The position numbers were made by a program, and so were the translations under genes. A model generated the notes under the pieces. The model searched no databases and was not told the origin of the DNA. It was given only the letters and a program-made list of their open reading frames with translations. 39,921 nt of DNA from positions 1 through 39,921 of the forward strand of contig JAOPGA020001101.1 in the NCBI GenBank assembly GCA_026419775.2, in the 5' to 3' direction. Positions 1 through 9,903 of this stretch are shown here, piece by piece. This DNA is from Acrasis kona (taxonomy: Eukaryota > Heterolobosea > Eutetramitea > Acrasida > Acrasidae). Every line of letters begins with the position of its first letter. Positions within the stretch are counted from its first letter, which is position 1.

Positions 1-20
1 GGGTTGTTCCGTTCAAAAGA

Positions 21-676
21 ATGGAAAACGACAACAGCTTTACAGATGAGATGAACGACATTGCCAATGATGCATCACAAACGGCTAGCATGTTTCTAGA
101 GAGAATTGGAGCCGACAAATATGAGGGAAAGCAATGCCCATTTTGCAACTCCTACATCAATCATATTTTTGTCTATCCTCATGTCAAGAAGTGCGTTGAT
201 GTTTATGAGCAGACCTTTAAACTTGGGGTTCATTCAGTAGAGCATCAAAGCCTATTAAAGCGATCTTACGAAGAATTTAGACAACCAGAACCCAAAAAGC
301 AAAGGGTGGACGAGAAGCAGGTGAAAGAAGATGAAGAAATTCAATCACCCTTGAACCAACCAGGGTATCAAGAATCACCATACAAGTCAGCAAAACCAAT
401 CAGTAAGCAGATTAAATGCATGCTTGGCAACGTAAAAGACTGCCCTCCTGAGCCAAACACAAAGGTTCGAGGAAAAATTATTGCACGTGACACCGCCCTC
501 TGCTGCCCTAAGACACCATACAACAATAAAAAGAACATCATCGAATGTTCGCTAATTGTTAATTTGAACATTCGATATGTCATGAAAATGTTTTTGACAC
601 AACCAATTGCAACATTTCAAGTACAATTCAAGCAAGATGATCATTTGCGCAAGACAAGTTTATTGATGATTTTTAA
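21..676 (+). CDS. UBZ4-like zinc-finger protein (hypothetical)
   Basis: Not recognised as a named gene. The ATG at 21 opens a frame whose residues about 39-58 form a C-x2-C-x11-H-x3-C cluster (CPFC...HVKKC). This is the spacing of UBZ4 (RAD18-type) ubiquitin-binding zinc fingers, which usually act in DNA repair or ubiquitin signalling. A Lys/Glu-rich linker and a Cys-containing region follow. The frame stays open to 923, but beyond about 660 it is antisense to the next gene. I prefer a 38-nt GTACAA...CAAG intron (621-658) that keeps phase 0 and ends the protein at TAA 674-676, giving 205 aa; this intron length is typical of the window. The end is uncertain. Function from the finger alone is inference. 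Confidence 0.5.
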
Positions 677-1637
677 CAACAAAACAAGGTGCTCCAGGTG
701 TAATCATGCAAATATTCGAAAAAAACACAATGGACACAGTGCTCTGGAAAACTACATTGGTCGGTTGGCAATCGATTGGAAGGTTGTCATCTGCGCAATT
801 TATGTTGAGGTGCATTTTGCTTTTGTCGTCCATAAATGTTTGAATTTTCTTTTTCAATTCTTTTTTCGGTTGATGAGTTTGTGTGTGATCAAATTCTTTG
901 TGTTTAGCAGGCAAATCTTGTAAAGAAGACTTTTCTTCACCAGGAATGATGTATCGAGAGCGTTCAGACACATTGTTCAAGAACAATTTCATGGGAGTTT
1001 CCAAACAAGTTTTGCCGTAAAAATCAAGCAAAAAGTTTGCAGTTTGTCCATAAAATTTTGATTGCATTAGCGCGAAACCACTTGAAACCCAAGCTTTGCG
1101 AGTGCAAAAGGCGTACATTTTTTTATGTTGATATCCAAATAGTGAACGAATCGTGCCCGTGTGGTTCGAAATGTAAATTGAAGAAACAATCAATCCATTT
1201 GAACAAACATAAAATTGCACAACATTGTGATCCAATTTCGCTTGAATTATTTTGATCACCTTGTCATTCAGGGAAAAGATGACTCTGTTTCCATCTCTGC
1301 GCTTCTCGGTCAACGATTTGAAATAAACGTATGGTTCAGGAGCACCAGAAAACCGGTCATAATTCAAATTCTCAACAGGAATGTCATTAATCTCCGACTG
1401 GAAACACAACAAATGTTCACACTTTTTTCTGGGTTCTGGATGGTACGGAAAAGATGGCACATTCTGCGCATTCAAATTTGTGCATTTAATGTAACGGTGA
1501 GGCGACTCGATGTGCAATTGGTTCGCGTGTTCTATTTTTTGGGCAAGCCTGGCCGTGTTGGTGACATTGTTTTGGTTTAATGTGTCGTAGTGATTTACAG
1601 AACCCATGTTGCATAGCGAAGTGGGGCACTTTTGCAT
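660..1637 (-). CDS. hypothetical protein, 325 aa
   Basis: Unbroken frame from ATG at 1637 to TAA at 660-662. I recognise no family. The N-terminal third is rich in His, Cys and Asn. The middle is a mix of aromatic and beta-type residues, and a Lys-rich stretch with four consecutive Lys/Glu-Lys groups lies near residues 255-270. No signal peptide or membrane segment is evident. It converges with the zinc-finger gene upstream, and the two predicted stop codons overlap by about 17 nt, so their 3' UTRs must overlap. The length of the frame in AT-rich DNA is the main support; the reverse frame is also partly open, so some doubt remains about which strand is coding between 660 and 900. Confidence 0.5.
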   Translation of the reverse strand: MQKCPTSLCNMGSVNHYDTLNQNNVTNTARLAQKIEHANQLHIESPHRYIKCTNLNAQNVPSFPYHPEPRKKCEHLLCFQSEINDIPVENLNYDRFSGAPEPYVYFKSLTEKRRDGNRVIFSLNDKVIKIIQAKLDHNVVQFYVCSNGLIVSSIYISNHTGTIRSLFGYQHKKMYAFCTRKAWVSSGFALMQSKFYGQTANFLLDFYGKTCLETPMKLFLNNVSERSRYIIPGEEKSSLQDLPAKHKEFDHTQTHQPKKELKKKIQTFMDDKSKMHLNINCADDNLPIDCQPTNVVFQSTVSIVFFSNICMITPGAPCFVVKNHQ

Positions 1638-2086
1638 TTTTCAAAATGATTTGGTGCGGTTTTCGAAATTGGCGAATTTTAAACCAACGAAATTCACACA
1701 ACCAAATGAATCATTTAAATTTCAGTTTGTAAAGTCTCAAAAGACAAACACACAAGTTAAATTGGTTCGCGAAGCACATTAATACACTTTTGAAAACATC
1801 AATCGAAAATTTATTATTCATTCTTCTGCATATTTTTGTTTCTTTGAAGGCACTTGCGTGTTTGTGGGCGGATCCATTCTTCTTTTTGTATTCTTGTTGA
1901 CGTCCAATCCATATTTTTTTCGTTCTTTGGGACCGAAAGGCGAAACACGCAGGGATTTCTCGTCCAATCCATCGAAATCCTTGAACGGGCCATTGTACGG
2001 CCAATGGATAGTCCTTCAACCTAAGCCTGTGATTCTAATTACCTTATGATGATGACGAAAGTCAAATGTCAATCATCAATCAATAA
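1638..2086. other. intergenic, no gene seen
   Basis: About 450 nt upstream of both the minus-strand gene ending at 660 and the plus-strand gene starting at 2087, so it probably holds a divergent promoter. A minus-strand frame crosses 1711-2019 but begins at TTG, has no ATG near its start and shows no family signal. I see no RNA gene. Confidence 0.4.
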
Positions 2087-2613
2087 ATGAATCAAAGATC
2101 TACTTCATCTAACCACCAAGACCTTAATCTTCAAGTTGTAGGGCATCCTGCAAATAGTTCTGGGCCACCAGTAAGGAGACAGGGGGGTAGTGTTACCAAC
2201 GTGGACCAACCACTGTATAAACAACCGGCTGACGTCTCCTCGTCAGTATCGCCCAAAAGTCCTCCCCCAGTGCGTACTTAAGGTGGTACTTCCATGACCA
2301 AGGATCAATTGGTCATACATCACGACATCGTAAGCACTAAGTTTGAGGTCAACCACTAACCACTACTCTCACCAACTACATTATAAAACATTTAATTACA
2401 AAACCTTTAATTATGGTGCTCATTTCAAATGTTAAGTCTGGAGTCTCTAAAGAGCCCAATAAAGAAGAAAAGTGGGAAGCCCAGAAGAGGGAATACGAAC
2501 GCCTCATTCAACAGGCGGAGCAGAGGGCAGATGAAGAGAAAAGTAGGAGGGAGCATGTGGAGAAAGAATTCTCCAAGTTTCAATTCTCTTCTCGTAATAA
2601 ACGAAAAAAATAA
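2087..2613 (+). CDS. small Ser/Pro-rich coiled-coil protein (hypothetical)
   Basis: Three exons can be joined in phase 0: 2087-2269, 2303-2329 and 2437-2613. The introns are 33 nt (GTGCGT...CAAG) and 107 nt (GTAAGC...TTAAG, with a CTAAC branch-like site). The product would be 128 aa: a Ser/Pro/Gln-rich N-terminal half, a 9-residue micro-exon, then a highly charged Glu/Lys/Arg helix (KEEKWEAQKREYERLIQQ onward) likely to be a coiled coil, ending in a basic RNKRKK tail that could be a nuclear signal. No family is recognised. The alternative is two unrelated short ORFs (2087-2281 and about 2413-2613). The consistent phases and splice motifs favour one gene. Confidence 0.42.
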
Positions 2614-3208
2614 TAAACCCTCTTGTTCTTGAGAATCTTCACTAGATCTGTTGCTCGGTTTAAACATCGCAAGATAGGTCTTGAAAGCTCCAAGTACTCT
2701 AGCAAGTGCTTCTGTATTTTACTTTACACAAAAACTTCACAACAAACTATATAGTAAATGTTTTTTATTTATTATGATGTTTCAACCCATACGCTATTCC
2801 TCGACTTTCTGTAACTTAACCTTTGCAGCTCTGCATCATGTAATACGATCTTAAAGTATTGTACGCAGTACCATTACAATCAACATGATAGTTGACATAC
2901 CACTCTTTGACAGCATTTTTTGTTGGATGTTATAAATGTCTTTCCTGCGCTAATTTCGCACCCTACTTGCAAGAGAAATATGAATTTCGACTCCACATAT
3001 ATGTTGCAAATATACTCCAAACATACAGTAGGATCATAGGAATGTTCACAAAAGAAAACAGCTAATACAACTACATATGTTTATCTATGTGAAGGCGCAC
3101 TTTAAAAGTGTATACCGCCATGATCATGTAATTGTTAATCGACAGTACACAGTAGTGATAGCTATGGCGGTTTCCGTTAAAGTTTGTTCCCCACCGTATA
3201 AAAGCATT
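2614..3208. other. intergenic, contains an inverted repeat and a TATA-like box
   Basis: No convincing coding frame. It contains an 8-bp inverted repeat (3114-3171) and a TATAAAA motif at about 3198, both just upstream of a short plus-strand ORF. Otherwise AT-rich, with no RNA gene that I can see. Confidence 0.4.
3114..3171. repeat. 8-bp inverted repeat (ACCGCCAT ... ATGGCGGT)
   Basis: Perfect 8-bp arms at 3114-3121 and 3164-3171, about 42 nt apart, in an AT-rich spacer. They lie about 30-80 nt upstream of a TATAAAA box. Could be a paired factor-binding site; no function is shown. Confidence 0.4.
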
Positions 3209-3459
3209 ATGAAACTTCAAAACTTCAAAACAAGCATGGCAGGTATGTAAAGACTAGAAATGCTCTCCATTCCAATTATTCTGAAGATGAGAGACCTGAA
3301 GAAGATGACTTGTCGGATGTTGGTTCAGATAGTGATATCAGCAGCGATAGCCTTGTTTTAATGTCTGCGACAATTTTGAGGTCGGTACCGATGTCGTTGA
3401 CGTTGCATTGTTTTGGTATTGTTGGAATCGCAGCGGCTGATGATAGGTTGGAACTCTAG
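3209..3459 (+). CDS. short acidic ORF, possible gene fragment
   Basis: A TATAAAA box at about 3198 precedes ATG 3209 and a second in-frame ATG at 3236. With a 44-nt intron (GTATGT...TGAAG, 3243-3286) the frame reads 68 aa: a short basic leader, an acidic Asp/Ser-rich stretch (PEEDDLSDVGSDSDISSD), then a hydrophobic tail, stopping at TAG 3457-3459. The acidic stretch looks like real coding sequence, but the protein is very short and the DNA beyond it is degenerate. It may be the surviving 5' end of a decayed gene. No family recognised. Confidence 0.25.
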
Positions 3460-3469
3460 AGCATTAAAT

Positions 3470-5075
3470 GTTTAAGGTCATTGATGTAGCCCCTAATTGA
3501 TTTGTTCGCAAGTAGCGTGTGGTGAATCTCTTCCGATAATGTCTGTTGCTAGTTTATGTCACCTTCTTAGTACCGTCATCATCTTGCTCTGACATTGTTT
3601 AATGAACCTGTATTGGAAGGAACATTTTGCGTTGGATTTGTTGTTTAGTACTTTTCCCTACTTCCTTCGTATGGTGTTTGATGTATCCCAATTTTTCCTT
3701 TGTTCCGAATATCTCATCAGTGTAATGAATGATCCACTAGTGATGTCCAATTTCTCGATCTGATGGCTTCGTTATGGTTTTTTGTTTATACTGGCAAGGT
3801 GGTTTGTGTCGTGGAGAATTGACGATGGTGAGTTGATTCAGCTGTGTTGTGACTACAGGAGATGTATTGTAGTAGTGGTTGATCATGTCGTTGGGATGTT
3901 GTTTCAGTTGATCATGTTGCCGGGGTTTGTTGCGGTTCGTGCTGTTGTTGATGGTGTTGCTGGGGCTGCTACTGTTGATCATGTTGCCAGGGCCGTCTTG
4001 TAGGTGGATTATGTTGTGGTTGGCGCCGATGATACCAGGGTGGTGGTGGTGGTTGGTGTTGTCGAGGTTGTTGCAATTGATCATGTTGCCAGGATTGTTG
4101 TAGTGGTTGGTTGTGTTGTTACGGTTGATCCTGTTGTTGGTTTGCGGTTGGCATTGTAACGAAGGATGTTGCTGTTAATCATGTTGTTGCGGTGGTTGGT
4201 TAGAATGTATATGCTGCGCTAGTAGGGAATGTTGCGGCGGAGATGATTGATTCTCAAGTGGTTGGCTCAGGTGTCGGTGCGTAACCTGCTATGTGGTTGT
4301 TGGTGTCCGAGATGTAGCATAATCGTAGATATTGGTACTGGTATAAGTGCATGATTGTCTGACTTGGCAGTGGAGATCACTTGCGAATGGGGATGCAAGG
4401 ATTTTTTCTGGCTAGGACTTGTGCTGGCATGACGCATTTGAGGTATGCACGGTTTGTTGTCGAGGCGGTAGTTGATTGTTTATGTTTTTGTAATATTTAC
4501 GCTGTACTAGTATAGGTGTTAAAGTTGCTGTTACTGAATTATCGAGTGTTGCATATGTTGTAATGGTTGCGTTGTGTTGGTGTTGTCTTTGTTGCTCTAG
4601 TGATGTTGAAACTGTTACTGGTGCTAGTGGCTGGATGCTGTCTATGTTAGCTTGCTCTCCTTCTATTTTTTTCTTTCTACTTTTTTGCACTTTTTTGCTC
4701 TTTGCTCATTACTGTTTATCTTCTACTGTGCACGCTGTTGCCGCTCAACTACATCATGATCTCTCTTTAGTCGTTTAGTTATATCCTGGTAATTGAAATG
4801 AGAGTTGAGCGGCAAGATTTTGTTCCGTCTACTTGTGAGCGCTTGTACTAGTGAGTACGCTGTGTTGTTCTTGATGTTACTTGTTGATAAAGTTGTGGTT
4901 GATGGTATGATCTGATGTGGTTTGTTCTGTCTGGTTGAACTTGTTCGAGGTTGGAGGACATTGGTGTGAATTCCTTGGTGAAGCGAAGTGAGTATGATTG
5001 GGTGTCGAATAGTTTGATAGAAGTTGTGCTGTACTCACCTGTACGTCGCAAGCTACTCTCTTGCTTGTACTTCAC
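3470..5075 (-). pseudogene. decayed Gln/Asn/His/Pro-rich minus-strand locus
   Basis: The minus strand shows several open stretches of low-complexity protein (about 4848-5075, 4412-4690 and 3737-4084) rich in Gln, Asn, His, Thr and Pro, e.g. HQPPPPPW and NINNQLPPRQQ. No single frame or simple set of short introns joins them all, and the good-looking composition shifts between frames. This suggests a CAA/CAC-rich gene that has lost its reading frame, or a multi-intron gene I cannot resolve. Such composition is common in amoebal transcription factors and prion-like proteins, but no folded domain is visible. The locus is less AT-rich than its surroundings. Confidence 0.35.
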
Positions 5076-5117
5076 TTCCTCATTACGGTACCTTCCAGGC
5101 TACTCTCCTGCTTGTAC
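5052..5117 (+). repeat. 19-bp direct repeat ending at a TATA-like box
   Basis: GCTACTCTCTTGCTTGTAC at 5052-5070 and GCTACTCTCCTGCTTGTAC at 5099-5117 differ at one base and start 47 nt apart. The second copy runs straight into a TATAAAAA motif at about 5118-5125. This looks like a duplicated promoter element facing the plus strand, but no gene follows for about 900 nt. Confidence 0.45.
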
Positions 5118-5142
5118 CTATAAAAACCTTGTTGTAAGATAG

Positions 5143-6067
5143 AACTACAACAGCACAATAGAACAATATTGATTTGTACAAAACATCGAGCGGAGGTTGG
5201 AATCTCTACATTCATGAAGATAAGATCAGAGGACCCCTATTTCATCTCGCAAATTACCTACAGGTCCCAGTAACTGTTGAGAAAGAATGATGGAAATCAG
5301 TAGTTTTGATAAATGTAAATTTTATTACGTACAGATTAGAATCAGTTAGAACAAGCTAGCCCAACGGAAAATAAAATTTCAACGACTGCTTCATGATTAG
5401 TATTTACACCAATGAGCCTAAAAGTATGATTCAATCCACAATCCTGTTGCGGCGCTTATAATGATGCATCATTGTATGATGTTCTTGCTTGTCCATTTAA
5501 ACGTTCAAAGTATCTTATAACGAATCTCCCGGGATGTGATGTTATTTCTCAATTAAACCTTCGTTACATTAGAAAGAATGCAAAATGTCTTCGTAAAACG
5601 TTATAAAACCATCATCGAAACATTAACTTACACACATGGAGATTGAAAGCATTTAACACTTGAGATTTCGGTTGCTTAATTGATTCAATGTATAAGTGGA
5701 TCCTTCCCTCATGGTGGCACTCACACTCATCCGTTTTCAAAGTTCTTTTCTTTGATGGTTGAGTATGAATATGTAAACAACTCAACTAGAAGCATCAGCA
5801 TAAGAAGCAAGTACAATGATTGAAAGTCTCATTTGGATAATCGTTAATAGAATATTAAATTACCTTCAAATCGGAATGCTTGATAAGTCCACTTTCAAAC
5901 GGAGAAGTATTGTCCAAAAACGAAAGACATTTGATGAGAACCATTCCGAAAACAGGTATTTGTTCTCAAATAGTGTAAAATAGACGTAATAATCGTTAAC
6001 GTGTCAATAAATAGCCCATTCATTGCTCATTTTTCAAAACCAAACAACCAACAAAACAATCACAACA
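5143..6067. other. intergenic, no gene seen
   Basis: About 920 nt with stops in all frames and no tRNA or repeat that I recognise. The last 70 nt (AATAAATAGCCC at about 6006, then CAAACAACCAACAAAACAATCA) look like a core promoter and 5' leader of the RhoGEF gene. Confidence 0.45.
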
Positions 6068-7236
6068 ATGTTCCTTCAATCGTATTCTGTATTAGAGTCG
6101 GAGGCAGCCCATCTGGACTACAAAATGAACAGACTCTCACACAGTCCTACTAAATTAAATAAAAGAGACTCTAACTTTGATGAGCTTGTACAGTCAGAAA
6201 AATATTTCGGTAAGTAACTTTGCTATGTTCAACATCTCACGTCTACTCAGCCCAAAACCTGGAACTATTAAACAGAATATTTACTCTCCCCATGAAAGAA
6301 CAAAACATTTTGGACGAACAAATACATACGGTTCTGTTTCAGGGAATGGCAAAGGTCATGGATGTTAGTAAGGCACTCATATCGGAATTAGAAGTCATAT
6401 CAAAGTCTTCAAAGTCACAGTTGCACATGAACACAGCAAAGATGTTCCAATCTAAATCCGGGCTACTGAAGCAATATGTTGATGCTCTGAACAATTACAG
6501 TCTGTCTCAAGAAATAGTGTTGCGCTGCAAGGACACCTGCAAGAAGTTTAAGAACTTTACAAAGAAGAGCGTGATAAAGCTCATTAAGGAAAGCAGCAGG
6601 ATAACAAGTATTGAGGGATTCTTGATTTTACCAGCACAAAGACTCCCACGATATGTTCTAATCTTGGGAGAGATGTTATCTATTGAGCTCGACTACGACA
6701 CAAGGCGAGAGCTCCAAAGCGCCATCGATACTGTTGATGGTGCTATCAAGTGGTGCATGGGTGAAGTCAAGGAGTACCAAAACATCACCAAGGCTTGTAA
6801 GATTTTTTGTAATGATAAAATAAGTGAAGTGTGCAAGTACGTTTCACCATCAAGAAGGCTTCATTGTCGCAAGAAGGCCACAATCAGCATTGGTGGAATT
6901 AAATCCGAATGTGATGTCTTCCTCTTATCTGACATGATAGTGTTATACCCACACATCGACCAAAAAGCAATTGTTATATCTTTAGACTGTAAGGTGAACG
7001 ATGTCAATATACAAACCAGTTGCCTCTCCATAACCATATTATATAATGGTTCACTTCATGTACTAGCTTTTGAAGATGGATCGCATGTTTGTGACTTGCT
7101 AATACAGACAAAGTTGCACACCAATTATGATTTTGGAAGGCCACCAACACCTATATCTCCTGTAAGAGCAGAAAGATCAAGAAGATTTTCAATGCTAATG
7201 ATAAATGCTTCCAGAAGGTTATCACTCTCACAATAA
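6068..7236 (+). CDS. RhoGEF (DH-PH) protein
   Basis: Predicted guanine-nucleotide exchange factor for Rho/Rac GTPases, acting on the actin cytoskeleton at the membrane. Exons 6068-6209 and 6251-7236 are joined by a 41-nt GTAAGT...CTCAG intron (phase 1), giving 375 aa; splicing creates the DH start ELVQSEKYFAQNLELLNRIF. The DH domain spans roughly residues 35-225, with the diagnostic helix GFLILPAQRLPRYVLILGEM. A PH-like beta-rich region follows at about 230-345 (VFLLSDMIVLYPH). The basic, Ser-rich tail (RSRRFSMLMINASRRLS) is a plausible kinase target. ATG 6068 sits in the ACAACAATG context shared by several genes here; the frame upstream opens only with TTG. Family assignment is firm; the GTPase target cannot be told. 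Confidence 0.88.
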
Positions 7237-7373
7237 ACCAATCTTAATAATTTAGTGCTGACTGTATGCAGAAACTTTGATAGTCTTACTGTGCACGTTG
7301 TTTCAATTCTCTAATGTCTGCTCCAATTTGTGGACTGGTTGACCGGTAAACTGTCCAGAAATTTGAAGTGAAG

Positions 7374-8048
7374 ATGATCGATTTATTCTCTCGGATTTGG
7401 GTGTTTCTTCTTTCTCTTTTTTTCGCATCCTTTAAACCAAACACACTGTAAGTTTTTTATTCGAATCGAAATAACCAACATCATGAATTAGAAAAACTCA
7501 GTTGGACCTGGCCGTTGTCAGAATTAGACAGACAAGAACAAAATTAGAGTCCTCAGTATCACAACAAAAAGATATTGCACACACCCTTATTAATTCTAAT
7601 GATCCAAAATCCAAAATCAAAGTACAGAGGTGAAACAATCCTTTTTAACGAGTATTAAACGTGATCAAGCATGCTACAGGATGAGAACACAGCTTCTGCA
7701 CTAGAATACATTTTATCAACATGCGAGAGATTGAAGTCTAGTGTTGATTTAATTGTTGATTCGCAGTATGTTACCACTTTAATCTTGTGCTTCTCATCTT
7801 TTAGGAATTGTCCTCCAGACATCAAAGGAGATGTTCACACTGTAGTGTATGCATCCTCAAGAGTTGATGTACCAGAACTCAATAACGTCAAAGACCAAAT
7901 AGCACTGAAGTTCGGTCAAAAGTTTGTAGAAAGAGCACTTAATGACAGGGACCTTGTAGTAGACAGAAGAGTGATCGCGAAGCTTAAACCCATTACGTCT
8001 TCAGACTCTAATGTTGAAAAGTACATTGAAACTAAAAAAAATAAATAA
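7374..8048 (+). CDS. IST1: IST1-like ESCRT-III regulator
   Basis: IST1 proteins bind ESCRT-III/CHMP subunits and Vps4 in endosomal sorting and cytokinetic abscission. Four exons (7374-7447, 7492-7621, 7680-7765, 7805-8048) with introns of 44, 58 and 39 nt give 177 aa. They restore the family signature: FKPNTLKTQLDLAVVRIR near the N-terminus, a central acidic helix ENTASALEYILSTCERL, and VHTVVYASSRVDVPELNNVK then DQIALKFGQKF in the second half. The protein stops soon after the conserved core and shows no C-terminal MIT-interacting motif, unlike human IST1 (over 350 aa). The extra hydrophobic leader before FKPN (MIDLFSRIWVFLLSLFFAS) is odd; the true start may differ. Confidence 0.82.
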
Positions 8049-8321
8049 TGCATTTTTACAAAAGCATGAATAACAATAACTTTGATGTGATTATTTAATA
8101 ATGATGTATGAAGGTAGTTTTAAATTCATCATTTATCTATTACAATTTCTTGTTCAAATATTGTAAACCTTCGAAGTTTCATCGAAGAGTTGTGGAATAT
8201 GAAGCCTTCGTTTGTGTGTTCGCAGGTTCCAGTGACAACAATTTTCCTTTCAAAATATTGAACGACATATCTTGTTACTTTTGAAAGTCCCATCAGTTTT
8301 GATTTTGATTTCTTTATTGTA
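8049..8321. other. intergenic between IST1 and acyl-CoA oxidase genes
   Basis: About 270 nt holding the IST1 3' end and the promoter and leader of the next gene. No RNA gene is visible; the minus-strand open frame here is antisense noise. Confidence 0.4.
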
Positions 8322-9632
8322 ATGCACAGACTCAAGGTGATCTCTGGACATGTATCACCATATGAAAAGAACGCTGTTCAAGAGCAAGTAATATTAAACT
8401 TGTGCAGGGGACACCCTAAATCGCCTGCGGACTATTTCGATTTTGACGATATGCTTACAGAGAAAGAGGTTCAGACAAGATACAAAGTTAGACAGTTCAT
8501 GGAAAAGACTGTTCAGCCAATAGTAAGTTAAAAATGAAAGACTTGACTCAATTAAAAGATGTGTAAATTTGTTGAGGAGGGGCAATTCCCATTCCATGTC
8601 CTACCTGAATTATACAACATTGGCGTCCACGGTGATATTTTTGACGATGAAGCAACCTCAACCATGGAGCGTGCGGTTATTCTGATGGAATTGGCTAGAG
8701 TCGACGCAAGTTTTGCAATAATGTGGATGGTGCACTCAGCAATTGGTCTAATGGGAATCAAATTGTGTGGTAGTGAAGAGCAAAAGAAAAAGTACCTCCC
8801 ATCTTTATCCAGATATGAGTCCATCGCAGCATTCGCTTTGACGGAACCAACAGTTGGAAGTGACGCTAGCAATATACTGACCACAGCAACAAAAACCAAC
8901 AACGGTTGGCTGCTCAACGGAGAAAAGAAATGGATTGGAAATGCAAGTCACAATGCCATCATTGTTGTGTGGGCGAAGAATAATACAAACGGTCAAATTA
9001 ATGGGTTTGTAGTTCAAAATAACAAAAATGTAAAAGTAGAAGGTCTTACTGTTAAAGTGATTAGTGAAAAAATCTCGTTGAGAAGTGTTCAAAACTGTCA
9101 CATTACTTTTTCTAATGTATTTGTTAGCGAAGAGGATCGTCTCCCTCTTGCCACAGACTTCAGAACTGGACCCTCCAAGGTGCTTGCATTTAGTAGATTG
9201 TTTACCGGTATCATACCTATTGGTATGTGCATGAGTGTTTATGAGTCCAGTCTCAAATATTTAAAAGACAGAGAGCAATTTGGTGTTAAGCTTGCCTCCT
9301 TCCAATTAGTCCAATCTAAACTTGTGCAGATTCTTGCAAACACTCAAAACATGTTTTTGCTTGCTTATCGTGGTATTCAACTAATGGACAAAGGAAAAAT
9401 CACACACGGTCAAACTTCTCTTATCAAATCTCAAAACACAAAGTTGGGAAGGGAATGTGTAGCATTGGCAAGGGAATTATTTGGAGGTAACGGTATCGAT
9501 AGAAAATATGGTGTTGCAACACATTTTGTTGACATGGAGGCGATTTATACTTTGGAAGGAACTTTCGATGCAAACATCCTTATTGTAGGAAGAGAAATCA
9601 CAGGTCAGAGCGCTATAAAAAAAGGCAAATAA
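8322..9632 (+). CDS. peroxisomal acyl-CoA oxidase 4-like (short-chain) enzyme
   Basis: FAD enzyme of the acyl-CoA dehydrogenase fold, most like plant ACX4, which oxidises short-chain acyl-CoAs in peroxisomal beta-oxidation; glutaryl-CoA dehydrogenase is the close alternative. Exons 8322-8522 and 8559-9632 (36-nt GTAAGT intron, phase 0) encode 424 aa, close to the 436 aa of Arabidopsis ACX4. Visible motifs are AAFALTEPTVGSDAS and NGEKKWIGNA (flavin/substrate region), LKDREQFGVKLASFQLVQSK, and the catalytic-base segment YTLEGTFDAN with Glu in LEGT. Residues 3-11 (RLKVISGHV) fit the PTS2 peroxisomal signal R-L-x5-H-hydrophobic, almost like thiolase N-termini, while the C-terminus (IKKGK) lacks PTS1. 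Import by PEX7 is therefore inferred. Confidence 0.87.
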
Positions 9633-9789
9633 ATTATACTGTTGGTTAATCCAGTGTAAGTAGCTTCTTGTTTGCATGCTCAAGTTTTAGAATCTTCTCC
9701 TATTATCCTTTTGATTCACCTAAATGCGGATGTGCGGTAATTTTGATTGGGTTCGAATTAAATTGATATTGGAACTTCCTACGGTTGAA

Positions 9790-9885
9790 CAAGAATCTTG
9801 AACGGATCCCCTAAGTGGGAATTGCATAGCCGACCGGAATCTTGCTTCCGGCCGATGAATAAAAGACGAACGGATCCTTCGGGAT
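9790..9885 (+). other. cluster of four short hairpins, possible structured leader or ncRNA
   Basis: Within about 95 nt four stem-loops follow one another: CAAG/CTTG (9790-9800), TCCC/GGGA (9807-9820), a 6-bp CCGGAA/TTCCGG stem with a 6-nt loop (9834-9851), and ATCC-TTCG-GGAT with a UUCG loop (9874-9885). The motifs GAATCTTG and AACGGATCC each occur twice, as if an older unit had duplicated. It is GC-rich against AT-rich flanks and lies directly upstream of ATG 9904. It could be a 5' UTR structure of that gene or an independent RNA. Confidence 0.4.
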
Positions 9886-9903
9886 GCTTAAGTGAAAAAA
9901 ACA

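Noticed and set aside
677-923. Extension of the first plus-strand frame to residue 300
   Set aside because: It is antisense to the C-terminal part of the minus-strand gene, is hydrophobic and Phe-rich in the way reverse-complement frames of A-rich coding DNA are, and a typical 38-nt intron gives a clean earlier end.
5052-5125. Direct repeat plus TATA box as a possible long terminal repeat remnant
   Set aside because: Only 19 bp are repeated at a 47-bp distance; no matching far end, primer-binding site or element-type coding domain is seen nearby.
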